This document shows, piece after piece, positions 1 to 11,300 of a stretch of DNA of 64,000 nucleotides. Position numbers and translations under genes: made by a program. The stretch is from Hyaloperonospora brassicae. Taxonomy: Eukaryota > Oomycota > Peronosporomycetes > Peronosporales > Peronosporaceae. Below the pieces are notes generated by a model, which worked only from the letters and a program-made list of their open reading frames with translations, searched no databases and had not been told where the DNA came from. The DNA lies in assembly GCA_947650285.1 (NCBI GenBank), contig CANTFL010000389.1, positions 434,001 through 498,000 on the forward strand. Direction: 5' to 3'. Numbering within the stretch: the first letter of the stretch is position 1; each line of letters starts with the position of its first letter.

Positions 1-299
1 TAACTGACTAGGTAGCAAGAGGGTCGGAGGCTGAAGGCTGAGGCGCAGCACGACCCGAGGAGGGACGTAGAGCGAAGGCTTGCAGGCGAACGAACATAGA
101 AAGAGCAAGCGTGGGCTTATCTCTGTCCACTTGTGCGGCAGCTCGCAAATTGAGGAGTGTAAAGAAGTTTGAGCGTGCGCCTTGGTCGATGCGTCGTCGC
201 CCTTTTTACCTCTTTATTATTGCATTGATGCAATTCATATGCGCTTGTCGGGCCTCTATCTGTCAGCTTGCGTTGCTTTCATGGACTCGGTTTGTTTCT

Positions 300-1990
300 G
301 TTTAGCAACACCATTGCGATACTTTGCAGCTGCCGCAGCTTCTTCTGCAAACTTTTAAGCATTAGCTTGAGCCGCCTCTGTTCGAGTCTTTTTGACTTGC
401 GTAAGATTCTTGGCCGCCACATCGGGTGCGACGAGCTTGCGGATTGCAGTCAATTGAATGCTAGAGTGCGGAATCGATGGAACAACTTTCAGAATAGGCG
501 CATCGACAGGAATAGGCATTTCAATGGCTCGTATTTTTTCGCGTCTGCGGCAGGTGCGTCCACAACAGAGCGTTCTCAACGAAAATACTTTGTGCTGAGA
601 CACGCCGTGTAAGGCAGTCCAGGCAGTCGACTGGATGATGTAGGTAGTGTAAAGAAACACGACCGAAGTATGATCATCAACCGATACACTCAACTGCCGT
701 TCGACACGAAAACCGGTGGAGATTCAACGGTGTCAAAAGTGATAATCCAGCGGTGAGGTCCAAAGTCAATCACAGTAGAATCTCGTGGTGTGATCTTGAC
801 GATGGAAGCGTTCTGCCGCCATGCTGACCCACTGTCGCACAGTATCTGCGTCCAAGTCGAAGCGATTTAGTACATACATCTGATACAACAGGGACAATCC
901 TACAGCATCGTAGTCGTTCGACGCCCACTTCTGTGCGAGTGAGTCAGACGCTTTTAGCTTTGTATAAACACGTCCAAACCGAAACGACTGGTTAGTCGTG
1001 CGGTCAAGCTGCTTGAAATGTGTAAATGCGAATTTTGCTATTGGAGAACGCGCAGAACAAACAATTTGTTGAGCGCTGCTAGCAATATCTTTACTCGAGC
1101 TGCAAATCGTCGTCGATATTGGCAGCTAGTTAGGTCCGACAGAAATGGAGCCGGGTTTAGCTTCAAGTAGCACGAACCCAGTAGGCAGGAAGGCGTATAA
1201 ACGGTAACTAAGCTTATTGCGTTCAATGTTTCACATAACGTCCTACTCAGCACCAGTATGCGTCATCGTGATTAAGCGGGGGGACTCCGTCAAATGGATG
1301 CGCTGAGTCGACCATAAGTGCAGCGTTCGGTGTTTGAACGGAGTGAGCATTCGCTGGAATTCGTCAAGGCGCAAGTAATACGAGCGACGCGCGCATCGAT
1401 ACTATTCGCTATATCGAACCTCGTCTCTATAAATCGTCTTTGCCGTTGAAGCACCGGGATTCGTAGGTAAATCGCCAGCCAAGTTGGACTTAAGACGGCT
1501 TACTCCGTCGGTGGACCAAACTGACGGCTGAGGCAGATCAGTTGTAGGCGACCGAGGAGATGGATGAACCGTAGGAGCAACAGGTGGGGCCGTGCTAGAG
1601 GTAGACACGGCCTGAGCTGATGCTGGCTGCGAAGGTGGCGTTCGTGGTGGTTGCGCTTATCTCATATCCCCGTCAGGATCGGTACTGGTCGCGTCCCCCA
1701 TGAAATCCATACGATTGTCCCAAAGAGTCGCAAAAACGAGAAGGACCGCGTCCCGATCTTGATCGTTCGTAAACAAGCACACTTCCAAGGTGCCCAAATC
1801 GATCGAAGAGTTGCTTGTGCGGTCGGCCGCAAATCAGGATGTGCGGCACCTCTTCTTTGTATCTCAGCTGCAGTTGCTGTCGCCTCGCTAATGACATGTA
1901 TTACGAGCAGAACGTCGCCACAATTGCGACTGCATACGTCCTATGTGACTTGCTACTGGCACGTATTGCCTATATTCTTACTCGAAGCAC
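300..1990 (-). pseudogene. decayed protein-coding remnant, unidentified
   Basis: No intact gene is present, but the minus strand reads as protein over long stretches joined by stops and frame changes. Readable pieces lie at about 355-690 (ends in a basic Ala/Lys/Arg-rich stretch), 780-1030 (contains LYQMYVLNRFDLD), 1040-1370, 1402-1608 (Pro/Ser/Thr-rich) and 1673-1897 (contains HILICGRPHKQ). Several pieces look like globular protein with plausible amino-acid composition, and all lie on the same strand in a consistent order, which favours one dead host gene over chance ORFs. I could not name the family. A decayed transposon protein is the main alternative. Bases 1-300 hold nothing I recognise. 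Confidence 0.4.
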
Positions 1991-2195
1991 TGGCCGCTGA
2001 CGTTGATTGATGACATTTTCTCCTCCGTAAAGTCATGTTTTTTTGCCATGGTTCGAGCGGTTTATGCATTTGTCGGAGACGGAGTAGCGAGCGAAAGTCG
2101 ACGCCAAACGGTCTTTTGTTGAGCAGCTCAGTAAGCGAGTCGATGAGTTTGCAATATCAGAGTCAAGTGATAGATACACTGGTAATTGCGTGTAT

Positions 2196-3421
2196 CGAAA
2201 GATGGCAGTGCTCAATTGCATCCGATTCATTAGGCCTGTGCAGCTGGCAACTTGAGTGCAGTAAGGGCGTTGGTGCTGCAACTCGGCGTCGATGTGAACA
2301 CGTGCGATGCACGAAAACATCGCTCGCCGTTGCTCGTGGCCACGCAGGACGGACATCCGCTAGTTGTGCTGTTTTGCGTGCGAAACGGAGCTGATGTGAC
2401 GCTCGTGGACGTGGATGGAGGAGATACGGCTGTGCATTGGGCTCGAAAAGCGTAAGCTGTGCGATGCAGCGTCGAACATTGCGGCCTTTATGTGGTGGTG
2501 TGTGTGATGCAGGTAGCCGGGCGCCATACCACTTCACAGTGCTCAATGCGGTGATTATCTCGCTCTTGTATCTGTTTGTTGTGCTGCCAGCTATGCCAGA
2601 CAGACGCAATGTGATGGTGCCGCACCTGGTGTGGAATGCCGTGACGTGGTACTTTTTCTACCGCGCTGTGACCACCAGACCTGGAAGTGCTTGTGACGAC
2701 GATGAGAAGTATGCGATAGCGTACAATGAGGTCACAGAAGCCCTAATTCGCGGAAACGATGACGACGAAGAGGAAGACAAATGCGGAGAAAGTGTGAGCG
2801 TTCGTGCTCAGCGGGAATGCATCGAGCGCCCGCTGTGTCACACGTGCCACATTCAGCGACCGTTGCGCTCCAAGCACTGCCGGATTTGCAAGACATGTGT
2901 TCCCATTTTCGATCATCAGTGAGTAATGAGTAAATTGCCATTGCTGGAATGACTGACAAGTGCGATTGACGAAGCTGTGACTTGTATTCATGTAGCTGCC
3001 CATTTGTAAACAATTGCGTGGGTCGCGATAACTACGCAGCATTCCTGATCTTCGTCACTTTCCTAGCCGTGGACCTAGTTGGAATGGAGTACGTGCTGTA
3101 TCTACTTTGGCGTTATCATCAAGAGATGCGCGTCTTCGCAGTCTTGAGCATGATGTACCTCCTGCTGGTGCTGCTTCCAGTGGCTCAGCTGATGGTATTC
3201 ACATCTACCTCACGATCCGCAACAGCACCACAAACGAGTTGCTCGATGCAGATCGCTACCGTTTCTAGCGTGGTGGCGAAGTGCGCTCGTACGACCGCGG
3301 CCTGATCAAGAATGAGGACAAGCGCTGCTTTGGGCTTGCGAACGAACTGATAGATGATGATGATGACGCAGAGGCAAAAGTCAAGCTGATTGAAAAGCAG
3401 AGCAGCTCTCTTATCGTGTAG
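2196..3421 (+). pseudogene. ankyrin-DHHC palmitoyltransferase, left-arm broken copy
   Basis: This is the left copy of the ankyrin-repeat DHHC S-acyltransferase that is nearly intact at 40014-41912. Homology becomes clear at about 2196 in the ankyrin region; the N-terminal part is missing or beyond recognition. After an ankyrin repeat ending in AVHWA near 2443 about 245 bp present in the other copy are deleted, removing the last ankyrin repeats. The transmembrane pair, the Cys-rich domain (CHTCHIQRPLRSKHC at about 2836-2880) and the intron with its GTGAGT donor near 2921 are kept; splicing at the TAG acceptor near 2996 would regenerate DHHC. A missing T near 3199 (GTATTC against GTATTTC in the right copy) shifts the last exon. 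The stop codon is tail to tail with the M13 gene, about 52 bp away. It is almost certainly non-functional. Confidence 0.85.
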
Positions 3422-3473
3422 AACTAGCAGAAAGACCTACGGAACGACTCTCATCGTCTATACCGAAGAAAAT

Positions 3474-5834
3474 CTACCACAGCTGACACTTTGTCGTCGG
3501 GTTCATGCGTGAACCAGCAGGGCACGAGAAGACGCGTGCAAAGTCGTGTGAGTTGCTTGCAACACCATTGATGCGCCACTGGGCGGGCGAGTGCGGATCT
3601 GTCGCCAAGCTTCGAATCATGCTGGCGTCGCTCTCCTTTGAGCAAAACTCCTGGGCGAACGAGATGAAGAAGAGCTTGTCAGCCACGTCGGCAGGTAAAT
3701 CAGACTCGGTCTGGCTTCCTAAAACGGGTGTCGCTTCGCCTTTGTTGTTGACCTTGCTCAGTTTCTTGGCTTGCTTGGCGATGTAGGTTTGATACGCATG
3801 AAAGGACAGCTTCACGCCACCGTTGTCCGCAATATTCTCGCCCAAAGTGAAATTGCCGTTGACGTGACCCAGCACTTTGTCCTGATCCGCACCGCTGTTC
3901 ACTGCAAACGCATTGTACTGCTTCACGAGGCAGTCGGTCCGCTGTAAGAACTCCGTTGCTGTGCCATTGCTCCACCAGTCCTGCAAATTGCCGTCACCAT
4001 CGAAGAACCTTCCAGACGAATCGAAACCATGTGTGAGTTCGTGTCCCATGACGCTGCCAATCGCCCCAAAATTGCGTGCCGGGTGTTGCTCGCGGGAAAA
4101 AGATGGAGGTTGAAGAATGCCAGCAGGAAAGACGATCTGGTTAGTCGTTCGCTGGTAGTACGCGTTCACAGCAGCGCCCGTCATGGCCCATTCGTTGCGG
4201 TCTACCGGGCCACCGATCCGTGCCACAGCTCGATCAAATTCGTGCTCCCAGATGATCCGCACGTTTTCAACGAGTGGTGCCTCGCCGTGTAGTTCGTATG
4301 GAAAATGTTTGGACAGATTCGAGCACCCGATGCGGTTGGTCATGCTGCCCAACTTTTCGAGAGCACCTTGTCGAGTGGGTTCGTCCAGCCAGTCCACATG
4401 CATGAGACTTTTCTGCAGCGACGCTTGAATCTGTGTCACAAGCTGGTTGGCGAGTTGCTCACTAGCCTTATCGAAACGAAGAAGCGCGAAGTACTTGCCG
4501 GCCAAATCAGGAAAGTTGTCGATAATGCGCTGAAGACACACTTTCCATCGTGGAGCACGTGTCTTCTGACCCCGGAGCGTTTGCGCAAAGAAGGTAAAAG
4601 ACGCCTGGACGAAGGGCTCACTCAAGATGCTTGCATACGTGCTGATGTATTGATACGTAAGCACGGCTTTCAGAGTGTCGAGCGTCACCGAATCTCGAGT
4701 CACGAGCTCCTCAACACGCTGAAAGAACGAAGGCGTTCGGACAATCATACTAGCGTCCCGTGATACAAGGTCCTTCAGCATCCCCGTTCCATCCACGAAC
4801 TGTGCGAATAGTAACGGATACTCCTCAGCGGCTTGTGCCACACTCATGCGGTTGTACGATGCTACCGGATCCTGCAGCTTTTCTTTCGCTACGAACAACG
4901 GTGCAAGTGCTTGTTCAAACGCAATCACCAAGGAAGCTTGCGACGCTGCTTTATGCGACTTCCATCCGATCAGCGAAAACAATTCCACGACGTACGCATG
5001 GAAGGCGTCGCTAATCGAGTCAAACCGTTCGTGGTCCATGTAATACTGCGGGTCGGGCAGCGTAAGACCCGTCTGGGACGCGTACAATGCATACGTGGTC
5101 GCATCTTTAGCATCCGCCGCCACACCGAGCTGTGTCAAAAAAGACGTCCCTGCTCTCGACAAGTTGCCCGCCAGCTGAAACATTTCGCTTTTGCTCGTCG
5201 CAGCTGCGATCTGTTGGATCGCTGGCGACAAGAAAGCCACCGATACCGCGTCTACTGTCGCGCTGCTCGTGTTGCTGAAGTTCACGCACGAGTCGTACAG
5301 CTCGCCGACGAGGGGCCACCCTTGCTCCATCACTTCTCTCAGGACCTTCTCGTTCTCGTCGTGCACAGTGGAGAAGAATAGAGACATACTCGACTTTTGG
5401 TCGGGTATGTCGGTCTGTTGCAGCCACGATCCGCAACTAAAGGCGTAGAGATCGTCGCACGGGTCCACTTGCGTGTCCATATGGCTCACAACGTCTTGTG
5501 GCAGAAGCTGAATCCAATCGGCCGCGTCGGTGGTCGCGTCTCGCTCCTTCGTTTTTAAGGCCTGCACAGTGCCACCTCTGATGACGACGAAAACGACGGC
5601 GAGGAACAACATCCCCAGACTCCCGACGGCCCAGGCCGCTACGGGCTTTTGCTGCATGAAAAACGGCGGTGGGGTAGCAGCTGTACCGATCGGCTCGTCC
5701 TTCACCTCTTTGCGTTGTGAGAGTAGCTGCTCCTTGTCGTTTGGTGCCTGATGTTGCGCCAATGCGGCCTCATCGACGCCCACCGGAGCGTCTGCATCGT
5801 CTTCGCCGCGAACTTTCGTCCACTTCCACGCCAT
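3474..5834 (-). CDS. M13-family (neprilysin-like) membrane zinc metallopeptidase
   Basis: An intact 786-residue ORF. It encodes a type II membrane endopeptidase of the M13/neprilysin family, which cleaves peptides outside the cell or in the secretory lumen. A cytosolic N-terminus of about 65 residues is followed by one membrane segment (about 67-88) and the M13 N-terminal domain, starting near VDPCDDLYAFSCGSW. The substrate-binding motif is NAYYQ. The zinc site HELTH lies at 598-602 with its third ligand in GENIADNGG near 665-673. The C-terminus ends in the family's CxxW signature (CQLW). Length fits the family (700-790). No intron is needed. The gene faces the broken DHHC copy tail to tail. 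A second, damaged copy lies inverted at 37.8-39.96 kb, so this is probably the working copy. Confidence 0.93.
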   Translation of the reverse strand: MAWKWTKVRGEDDADAPVGVDEAALAQHQAPNDKEQLLSQRKEVKDEPIGTAATPPPFFMQQKPVAAWAVGSLGMLFLAVVFVVIRGGTVQALKTKERDATTDAADWIQLLPQDVVSHMDTQVDPCDDLYAFSCGSWLQQTDIPDQKSSMSLFFSTVHDENEKVLREVMEQGWPLVGELYDSCVNFSNTSSATVDAVSVAFLSPAIQQIAAATSKSEMFQLAGNLSRAGTSFLTQLGVAADAKDATTYALYASQTGLTLPDPQYYMDHERFDSISDAFHAYVVELFSLIGWKSHKAASQASLVIAFEQALAPLFVAKEKLQDPVASYNRMSVAQAAEEYPLLFAQFVDGTGMLKDLVSRDASMIVRTPSFFQRVEELVTRDSVTLDTLKAVLTYQYISTYASILSEPFVQASFTFFAQTLRGQKTRAPRWKVCLQRIIDNFPDLAGKYFALLRFDKASEQLANQLVTQIQASLQKSLMHVDWLDEPTRQGALEKLGSMTNRIGCSNLSKHFPYELHGEAPLVENVRIIWEHEFDRAVARIGGPVDRNEWAMTGAAVNAYYQRTTNQIVFPAGILQPPSFSREQHPARNFGAIGSVMGHELTHGFDSSGRFFDGDGNLQDWWSNGTATEFLQRTDCLVKQYNAFAVNSGADQDKVLGHVNGNFTLGENIADNGGVKLSFHAYQTYIAKQAKKLSKVNNKGEATPVLGSQTESDLPADVADKLFFISFAQEFCSKESDASMIRSLATDPHSPAQWRINGVASNSHDFARVFSCPAGSRMNPTTKCQLW

Positions 5835-7587
5835 TGAGACTAAGCAAATTTTGACAGGGGCTGATCACATGATCGGCGAAATCGATTTGATGCGACCAGT
5901 TTTTCCCCCTATTACAGTGAACTTCACCAGGTAGACCACAACTTGATGTTTCGAAAAGATTAGCCGCAATGATGCACAACTTCTAATTAAATTTGATCCC
6001 CTCTTATCGGTTATCAATTGCAAATGGAGGTTTCTAATTTAGCAATGGCTCTCAAAATCTTTAGGGAGCCGCTATTCACGGGAGAGGCGAAATACACTGG
6101 GCATTATTGCTAAATACACCACAGCATCAACCCATGAAACTTAATATTTTAATGACAGAGCAGTGTCACATTAAGACCACGTTAATTCGAATGTTACAAA
6201 ATCAACTAAGTAGAAATGCATTTGTAAGATAGCCACGTCAATTCAAAAAAAATCGTTCGTTGCCTAATGCATAATGATGAGCCCTTCATCCACCTCCACT
6301 ACTGCTGCTGCCACGGCCGTTGATGCTGATACTAATCCAGTCGTCGCTAAACAATCAGGCTACATTTCAAGTTGATGCTGTCCAGAACCCTGCCGCCGCT
6401 GATCTCTCGTGTATCTGTGAAGAATCTCCACCGGTCGGGCCTTTTGACAGTCAAAAGACGGCTGTGGAAGCTTTAAAGCAGTAGGCCGTACGCCAAGGCG
6501 CTTTGCTATAAATGTATCCCGCAGCCGTTTGATTGGTCCCAAGCGCAGTTTTTTCACATGTTAGCAGGAAAACATTTTAGGAGATCGCACAGTCGGCATT
6601 CAACAATGCGACACCGCAAAACAAAAAGGCCAGCTGTTCATACAAACTCGTGATCATTTCTGACAAACACGCCTTTGAAAGAATTGCTTGGTCAATGTTT
6701 CTTGTGGATACTGATACACCGGTCATTCCTCTTTGTATCAGCAAGACCATGCTCTCAGCGCCACCGGCGGCGCGACGTGCGACGCGAGAACTGACGATAT
6801 GAATTCTAAGGTCGTCCAGATGCATCAAGATGGAGATGCTCCACGAGTATGTGTGCGTGTTGAAGTCATATACAGCAGGCATTATCTATTTTTTTTGTCT
6901 ATATGTGATTATTATAGGTTATTGTTGACCAGTTTAAAAACGGGGGTGTCGTAATAAATGCAAAGGATGTCCATAATATCGTCCAGAAGGCAAGCAGAAA
7001 GGCAAGCAGAAAGGCATTTGTGGAAACTCACACACGGAAGCTCTGCTGCAGCACATGAAGGACTAGCATTATATATACTATTTCAGTGAACAAAAACGAT
7101 CGCGTTCGACACCTAGTTAAAATCTGACCAAGCACTTAACAAACAGTCGTCACGAGTTGGATGTGGGAGTAGAGCTTATCATTATGCAGTAGACAACGAA
7201 CGATTTTTTTGAATTGATGCGGCTATGTTACAGGTGCATTTCTACTTAGCTTATCCTGTAAGATTCGAATTGACGTGGCTGAACTTGATACCACTGTTTT
7301 CATATAAATAGGAAGTATAATGGATAGGAGCTGGTGAATTTAACAATGATGCCTGGTGTATTTAGCCTCTTCCGTTATTCACCACTCACTGTTCGCAAAC
7401 CCTACCACTCACCCTTCATTTAAAAAAAATTGTGATTGGCTGGTCAAATACTTAGAATTTAACAGGCTAACATTGATCTCGCTCGAGTTAAATAAGCGCT
7501 CTGTAGTATTACGCAAACACCACGTTTCTAACACTATATGCATCAGCGTGAACCTATTGCTTCACACTGGTCGTTGGTGCAGCCTCC
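5835..7587. other. gene-poor interval
   Basis: No gene is recognised. The only ORFs are about 100 codons or shorter, on both strands, without domain signatures. Composition is AT-richer than the flanking M13 gene. The stretch directly upstream of the M13 start (5835-5990) must hold its promoter; I see TCAAAATTTGC close to the start codon but no clear oomycete initiator match. Confidence 0.5.
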
Positions 7588-7868
7588 TTGGTAATAGGTA
7601 ATGTATGTAGCACCCCCACATCAATCAAGGAAACAGTGAAGTGTGGCCAAGAAAATGTCGAAGAGGAAATTTCATACAAACTGCGAGTTGTCCTTGATCA
7701 CCTAGATATGCTACTGGCAATGAAAGCTTTCAAGTCCAATGTCCGGGAAGGCCTCGGGCGTTCTATTGGTGATCTTGGACATCACCTGCTAGAAGCCAAT
7801 CGTATGGTTCTACTCAACGGGATTTATCGCCCTTTAACCGTTGTGATGAGTTTTTTGCGGCCTGAACG

Positions 7869-7873
7869 CCGAA
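7869..7873. repeat. target-site duplication CCGAA, left
   Basis: CCGAA directly precedes the solo LTR and is repeated exactly at 8319-8323 after it. The 5-bp length matches Ty3/gypsy insertion and fixes both LTR borders. Confidence 0.8.
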
Positions 7874-8318
7874 TATAGCGGTTTGCCCTTACACGAAAGT
7901 TACCATTGTGCGAAATGGTAATAAAGAATATTATGTGGAACATTCTTTTAGCAATACCACTAATTGTCGTGATATTGTTGAGAAGACCTAAAGGTCTACT
8001 TATTGGTTGATATTGTGATTATATCAACCCACCAATTGCTGCTAGTCGCGCGTAATGGGTGGTGAGTAATCGTCATCATACATGGTTTGGTATTAGTATA
8101 GTTAAGGCAAGACAAGACAAGAAGTAAGTAAGAGAACCATAACACTTACTATATCAATACAGTTTCACTTTTCCCCTCTACTAAACTAAGTTGTTTGGTT
8201 CTAGTCTTCCTCTTAGCGATACTATGTGCGCATGTTAACAAGAGCACTAGTCCACACTGCTTTTAGTGAGAACTTACTACACACTTCTACCAGTGTGTAA
8301 TTCCAGTTCTTCTTTACA
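7874..8318 (+). mobile_element. old solo LTR (Ty3/gypsy type)
   Basis: 445 bp related to the LTRs of the full element at 10776-18757, but heavily diverged. It starts TATAGCGG and ends TTTACA, eroded forms of TGTAACGG and CGTTACA. It keeps the landmarks AAAGAAT..ATTCTT, TTGGTTGATAT..ATATCAACCCACCAAT and a CGCG-AATG-GGTGGTGA block in the same order. A perfect CCGAA duplication flanks it. A hairpin with stem TTACCATT / AATGGTAA sits where the full element has a different hairpin. The internal region has been lost by LTR-LTR recombination. Confidence 0.8.
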
Positions 8319-8427
8319 CCGAAGCAGTAAGTGCAGGAAGCAGGACGCGAGGAAAGACGTGTCGTTTATTTTTTCAGTTCCCGCAGTGACTTCATTGCAT
8401 TTTATGCACTTGGTCGTAAGGACAAAT

Positions 8428-10066
8428 TGATGCACTTCGGTTTAAAAATGAATGGCCAGTCCCTGGACATGGTAGCGCTTGCGGAGAGTCAAACATAATT
8501 TAGTAAAACAAAAGCGCGTTTACATAAATGTCTATTTCTTGAACGATTCAATAAATCCGCGTAAAAGTTGCGCTTTTTTAATACAATATCTTTTATATAT
8601 ACATCAAGCCCATCGCAGCGCGAAATTATTATGTAGGTTTTTTTATAAAATGGAGGGTGAGCGGGAGTTAGCAAAAAGTGAGTGGTGAATTGCGACTCCC
8701 AAATTAATACGATACGTTTATTCACCTGACAAATTCAGCCTACATGTTAAATTAGGTTATGAAATCATTTGTTCCTGTCATTCTTTTACCCGTCAACTCG
8801 TTCTCAGTCGAAGCCTTTAGAATACGGAACGGCTTGTCATATCCGAAATTTATGTTCGTATTGAATATATCCCTGATAGTTTCGATTGCAATTGTAAATG
8901 CGCTACGCATCTAGCAAACAAGTTTCGATCCAAAAAATGTTTTCATTACGTGTTGTAAGGGAATTTGCACATTTACAAGAATAGGAGCAACAAGCGGCTG
9001 AGAGCACCATTTATATCCTGGTAAATGATCCGGTGAAATGTAGGGACTGCAATCAACCTTTCAATCGGTAGGGAGGCGTACAGGGTGAGAATAGTATGAA
9101 GCATCTTACTGATGAAGGCCGTGTGTACCGAGGTACTTCTGTGCCATGATCTTATCATACATTGGATTCGATAGTGAGGAATGTCACGTTAAATGTTACT
9201 CTTAGAACATTACAAAATACAGTAGTTATCTTTACTTACCGAAATTTCTACTCCTTCTTTGATGCAGAAAATGTTATCAAACGATTGGTCGCTGCACGAC
9301 ATGCGCATTGTGTGGCGAGAAGACGTCATATTTCAAGTTATCATAGTACATAATAAAATCAGGTCTAATCAATACAAGAGATCTATCAAATTTCGTTCAG
9401 TTTTACTTTTACTAATAAGTTCTATAGTTTATCCGGTTTGTAATTCTCTCTGTTTCGTGTACGTTAAATACCAAGCTACTGACCAATCTTGTTTTCTCGT
9501 AGACTTTGATCCGTAATGTTGTCATTACGTAGCCATCAGTACCCCTTTCAACCGTGCTGAGGACTCCATCATTACGTTTTTGTCTACCATCGGTAGGAGA
9601 ACATGATGATATAATCCTATATACCACTGAGCCCTTACATTTAAACAAGTAAGAGATACCTGAGGTATTCGCCAACATGGCACAGGCGCCGCCATCCATC
9701 TATTATGTAAGAGCCCGTGACATCTCTGGCCGAGGTCGTGGCCTCTCCCTCCCACGACCGATGTACGGACGTGAATGGTAGGAACCTCAACATGTTTATG
9801 GAACAGATTGTTTGCATTGAGCTCAAAGAAGCGTCATAGTTGAAAATAATCGAGGCCGAGCGGCCCCGACGCGCAACGGGGAGTAGTAAATTCACCTCTC
9901 CGCTCGGCCGTAACCAATGTAACGATGGACTGATGCATATGGATGCGCTAATATGCCTGAGCATCGAGGGGTTCAGTGGTGTACCAAGTGTAGAAACAAG
10001 CAAGGCAGCGTCCAACAGCATCCCCATAGAAAGAAACTTGTGTCGAAATGCTTGTTCCGTAATACG
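8428..10066. other. gene-poor interval
   Basis: Short ORFs only (longest 128 codons, minus strand, 9641-10027), no domain recognised. Bases 8430-9640 are AT-rich; 9640-10066 are more GC-rich and may be part of the DNA into which the next solo LTR inserted. Confidence 0.5.
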
Positions 10067-10525
10067 TCACGTGTAACGGGGTGATCCCGTTTCATAGAAA
10101 TTGATATTTTCGTATCAATTTTTGAACATTATCGATTTAGGTAATGTTCAATTGACATTACCCGTAAGGAGTAAGGTTGGAGGTTAATTGCCTCCAAAGG
10201 TAATATTTCTTTAATGGGTTGCTCCACCTGATGGTTGGTGTTCACGGTGCATCCACCAGATTAACCAACAATCGCTGCTGGACGCGCGCAATGGATGGTG
10301 ATCAAGAAACCCACATAAAAGATTGAAAGTTTGATATAGTTAGCTCAAGACAAAAGATGGTTTATTAACAAATATAACTATATTAAATACAGCTCTACTT
10401 CTTCCCTTAGACAGAGCTTTCGAGTTCTGCCTGCTTCGCTGAGCTTTCTCATGCCACGTTTATGTGACGTCGGGTGCGCACAACTTTGTGTTGAATTGAC
10501 ACAAGGCGTGCTCCGTTACATCACG
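10067..10525 (+). mobile_element. solo LTR (449 bp) with TCACG target duplication
   Basis: The LTR body is 10072-10520 and is flanked on both sides by TCACG (10067-10071 and 10521-10525). It begins TGTAACGGGG and ends CTCCGTTACA, the terminal inverted repeat of the full element nearby. Internal sequence is only loosely similar to the 391-bp LTRs, so it belongs to a sister family. It carries its own strong hairpins: AAATTGATA / TATCAATTT (10098-10121), GAACATTA / TAATGTTC and TTGGAGG / CCTCCAA. Confidence 0.85.
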
Positions 10526-10770
10526 TCGTAACCGTGACAAGGCTTTGCAGTGCAGCAGACGACGAATCATGAACAGCAGACGGCAGGGACTATGTATCAA
10601 GTGCTGGCGCCGCGTCAACGGGATTAGAATATCACAAAGTATGACGGTAGCGAGTACTATCATCGACTCGGCTTCGTTTGCCTCGATTGAAAACGATTGT
10701 TTTCCCTGCAGACTAATACTGTACAGAACACGTGCGGTTTTTCGGTACAAAAAAGTTTCGTGTGATTACT
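10526..10770. other. short spacer between solo LTR and full element
   Basis: About 245 bp of non-LTR DNA. A plus-strand ORF of 75 codons (10545-10772) ends at the Ty3 insertion site. Its frame does not identify a protein. Together with DNA right of 18763 it is the pre-insertion locus of the Ty3 element. Confidence 0.4.
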
Positions 10771-10775
10771 AGGAT
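10771..10775. repeat. target-site duplication AGGAT, left
   Basis: AGGAT directly before the 5' LTR, repeated exactly at 18758-18762 after the 3' LTR. This proves a single insertion event with both ends intact. Confidence 0.95.
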
Positions 10776-11166
10776 TGTAACGGGGCAGCCCGTTACATGG
10801 AATTGTCACTTTAAAGAAAGTGACAATAAAGAATATGAAGTGGAATATTCTTTGAACAATATCACCAAAGTGGTGATATTGCAGGGTCGACCAAAGAGTC
10901 TGTTCATTGGTTGATATCTTGATGATATCAACCCACCAATCGCCGCAAGACGCGCGCAATGAGTGGTGACGAGACGTCACCATACACTCAGTTATATTAG
11001 TATAATTAAGTTAAGTCAAACAGAGAGACAGTAGTTAAAAGACTTAATTATATTAATATAACAGTTCTGCTTTTACCTTACCTACGCTTCCTCGCTTGCG
11101 TTGTGTACGTCTGTCGGGGCACCGAAACCCTTGCGTTAAGTTCACGCAAGGGTGTGCCCCGTTACA
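10776..11166 (+). repeat. 5' LTR, 391 bp
   Basis: Starts TGTAACGGGGCA and ends with its reverse complement TGCCCCGTTACA, an unusually long 12-bp terminal inverted repeat. The first 22 bases themselves fold (TGTAACGGG, loop GCAG, CCCGTTACA). Further perfect stems follow: TTGTCACTTT (10803-10826), AATATCACCA with a 3-nt loop, GGTTGATATC, GGTGACG and CCCTTGCGT. A TATA-like AT-rich stretch lies near 10990-11060. Confidence 0.95.
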
Positions 11167-11168
11167 CC

Positions 11169-11180
11169 TGGTAGCACTTT
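11169..11180 (+). promoter_or_regulatory. primer binding site
   Basis: TGGTAGCAC begins two bases after the 5' LTR. It matches the start of the usual initiator-tRNA-Met primer site (TGGTAGCAG), so minus-strand DNA synthesis is probably primed by tRNA-iMet; the last base of that core differs. Confidence 0.65.
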
Positions 11181-11300
11181 GTAGTCCTTCCAAGGACCAC
11201 AACATCCAACATGAACATGTTGGATGATGAAGAGAACTTTCACGCCACGCGTGAAGGGTTTACCCATTTGAGTGACATCGAATGAGGTTCGGTAGAACGA

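Larger units (their letters stand above)
7588..8450 (+). pseudogene. ORF split by a solo LTR
   Basis: An open frame runs from about 7588 to 7873. When the solo LTR at 7874-8318 and one copy of its CCGAA target duplication are ignored, the frame continues for about 45 further codons to a stop near 8427. The pre-insertion ORF would be about 140 codons. It contains an amphipathic stretch around DHLDMLLAMKAF and a basic patch after the junction. No family is recognised. It may be a small host gene or part of an older transposon. The reopening of the frame at the precise target duplication is the main reason to list it. Confidence 0.3.

Noticed and set aside
9641..10027. Possible secreted effector (hydrophobic N-terminus)
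   Set aside because: No convincing signal peptide cleavage site, no RxLR or LxLFLAK motif, and the start is arbitrary.
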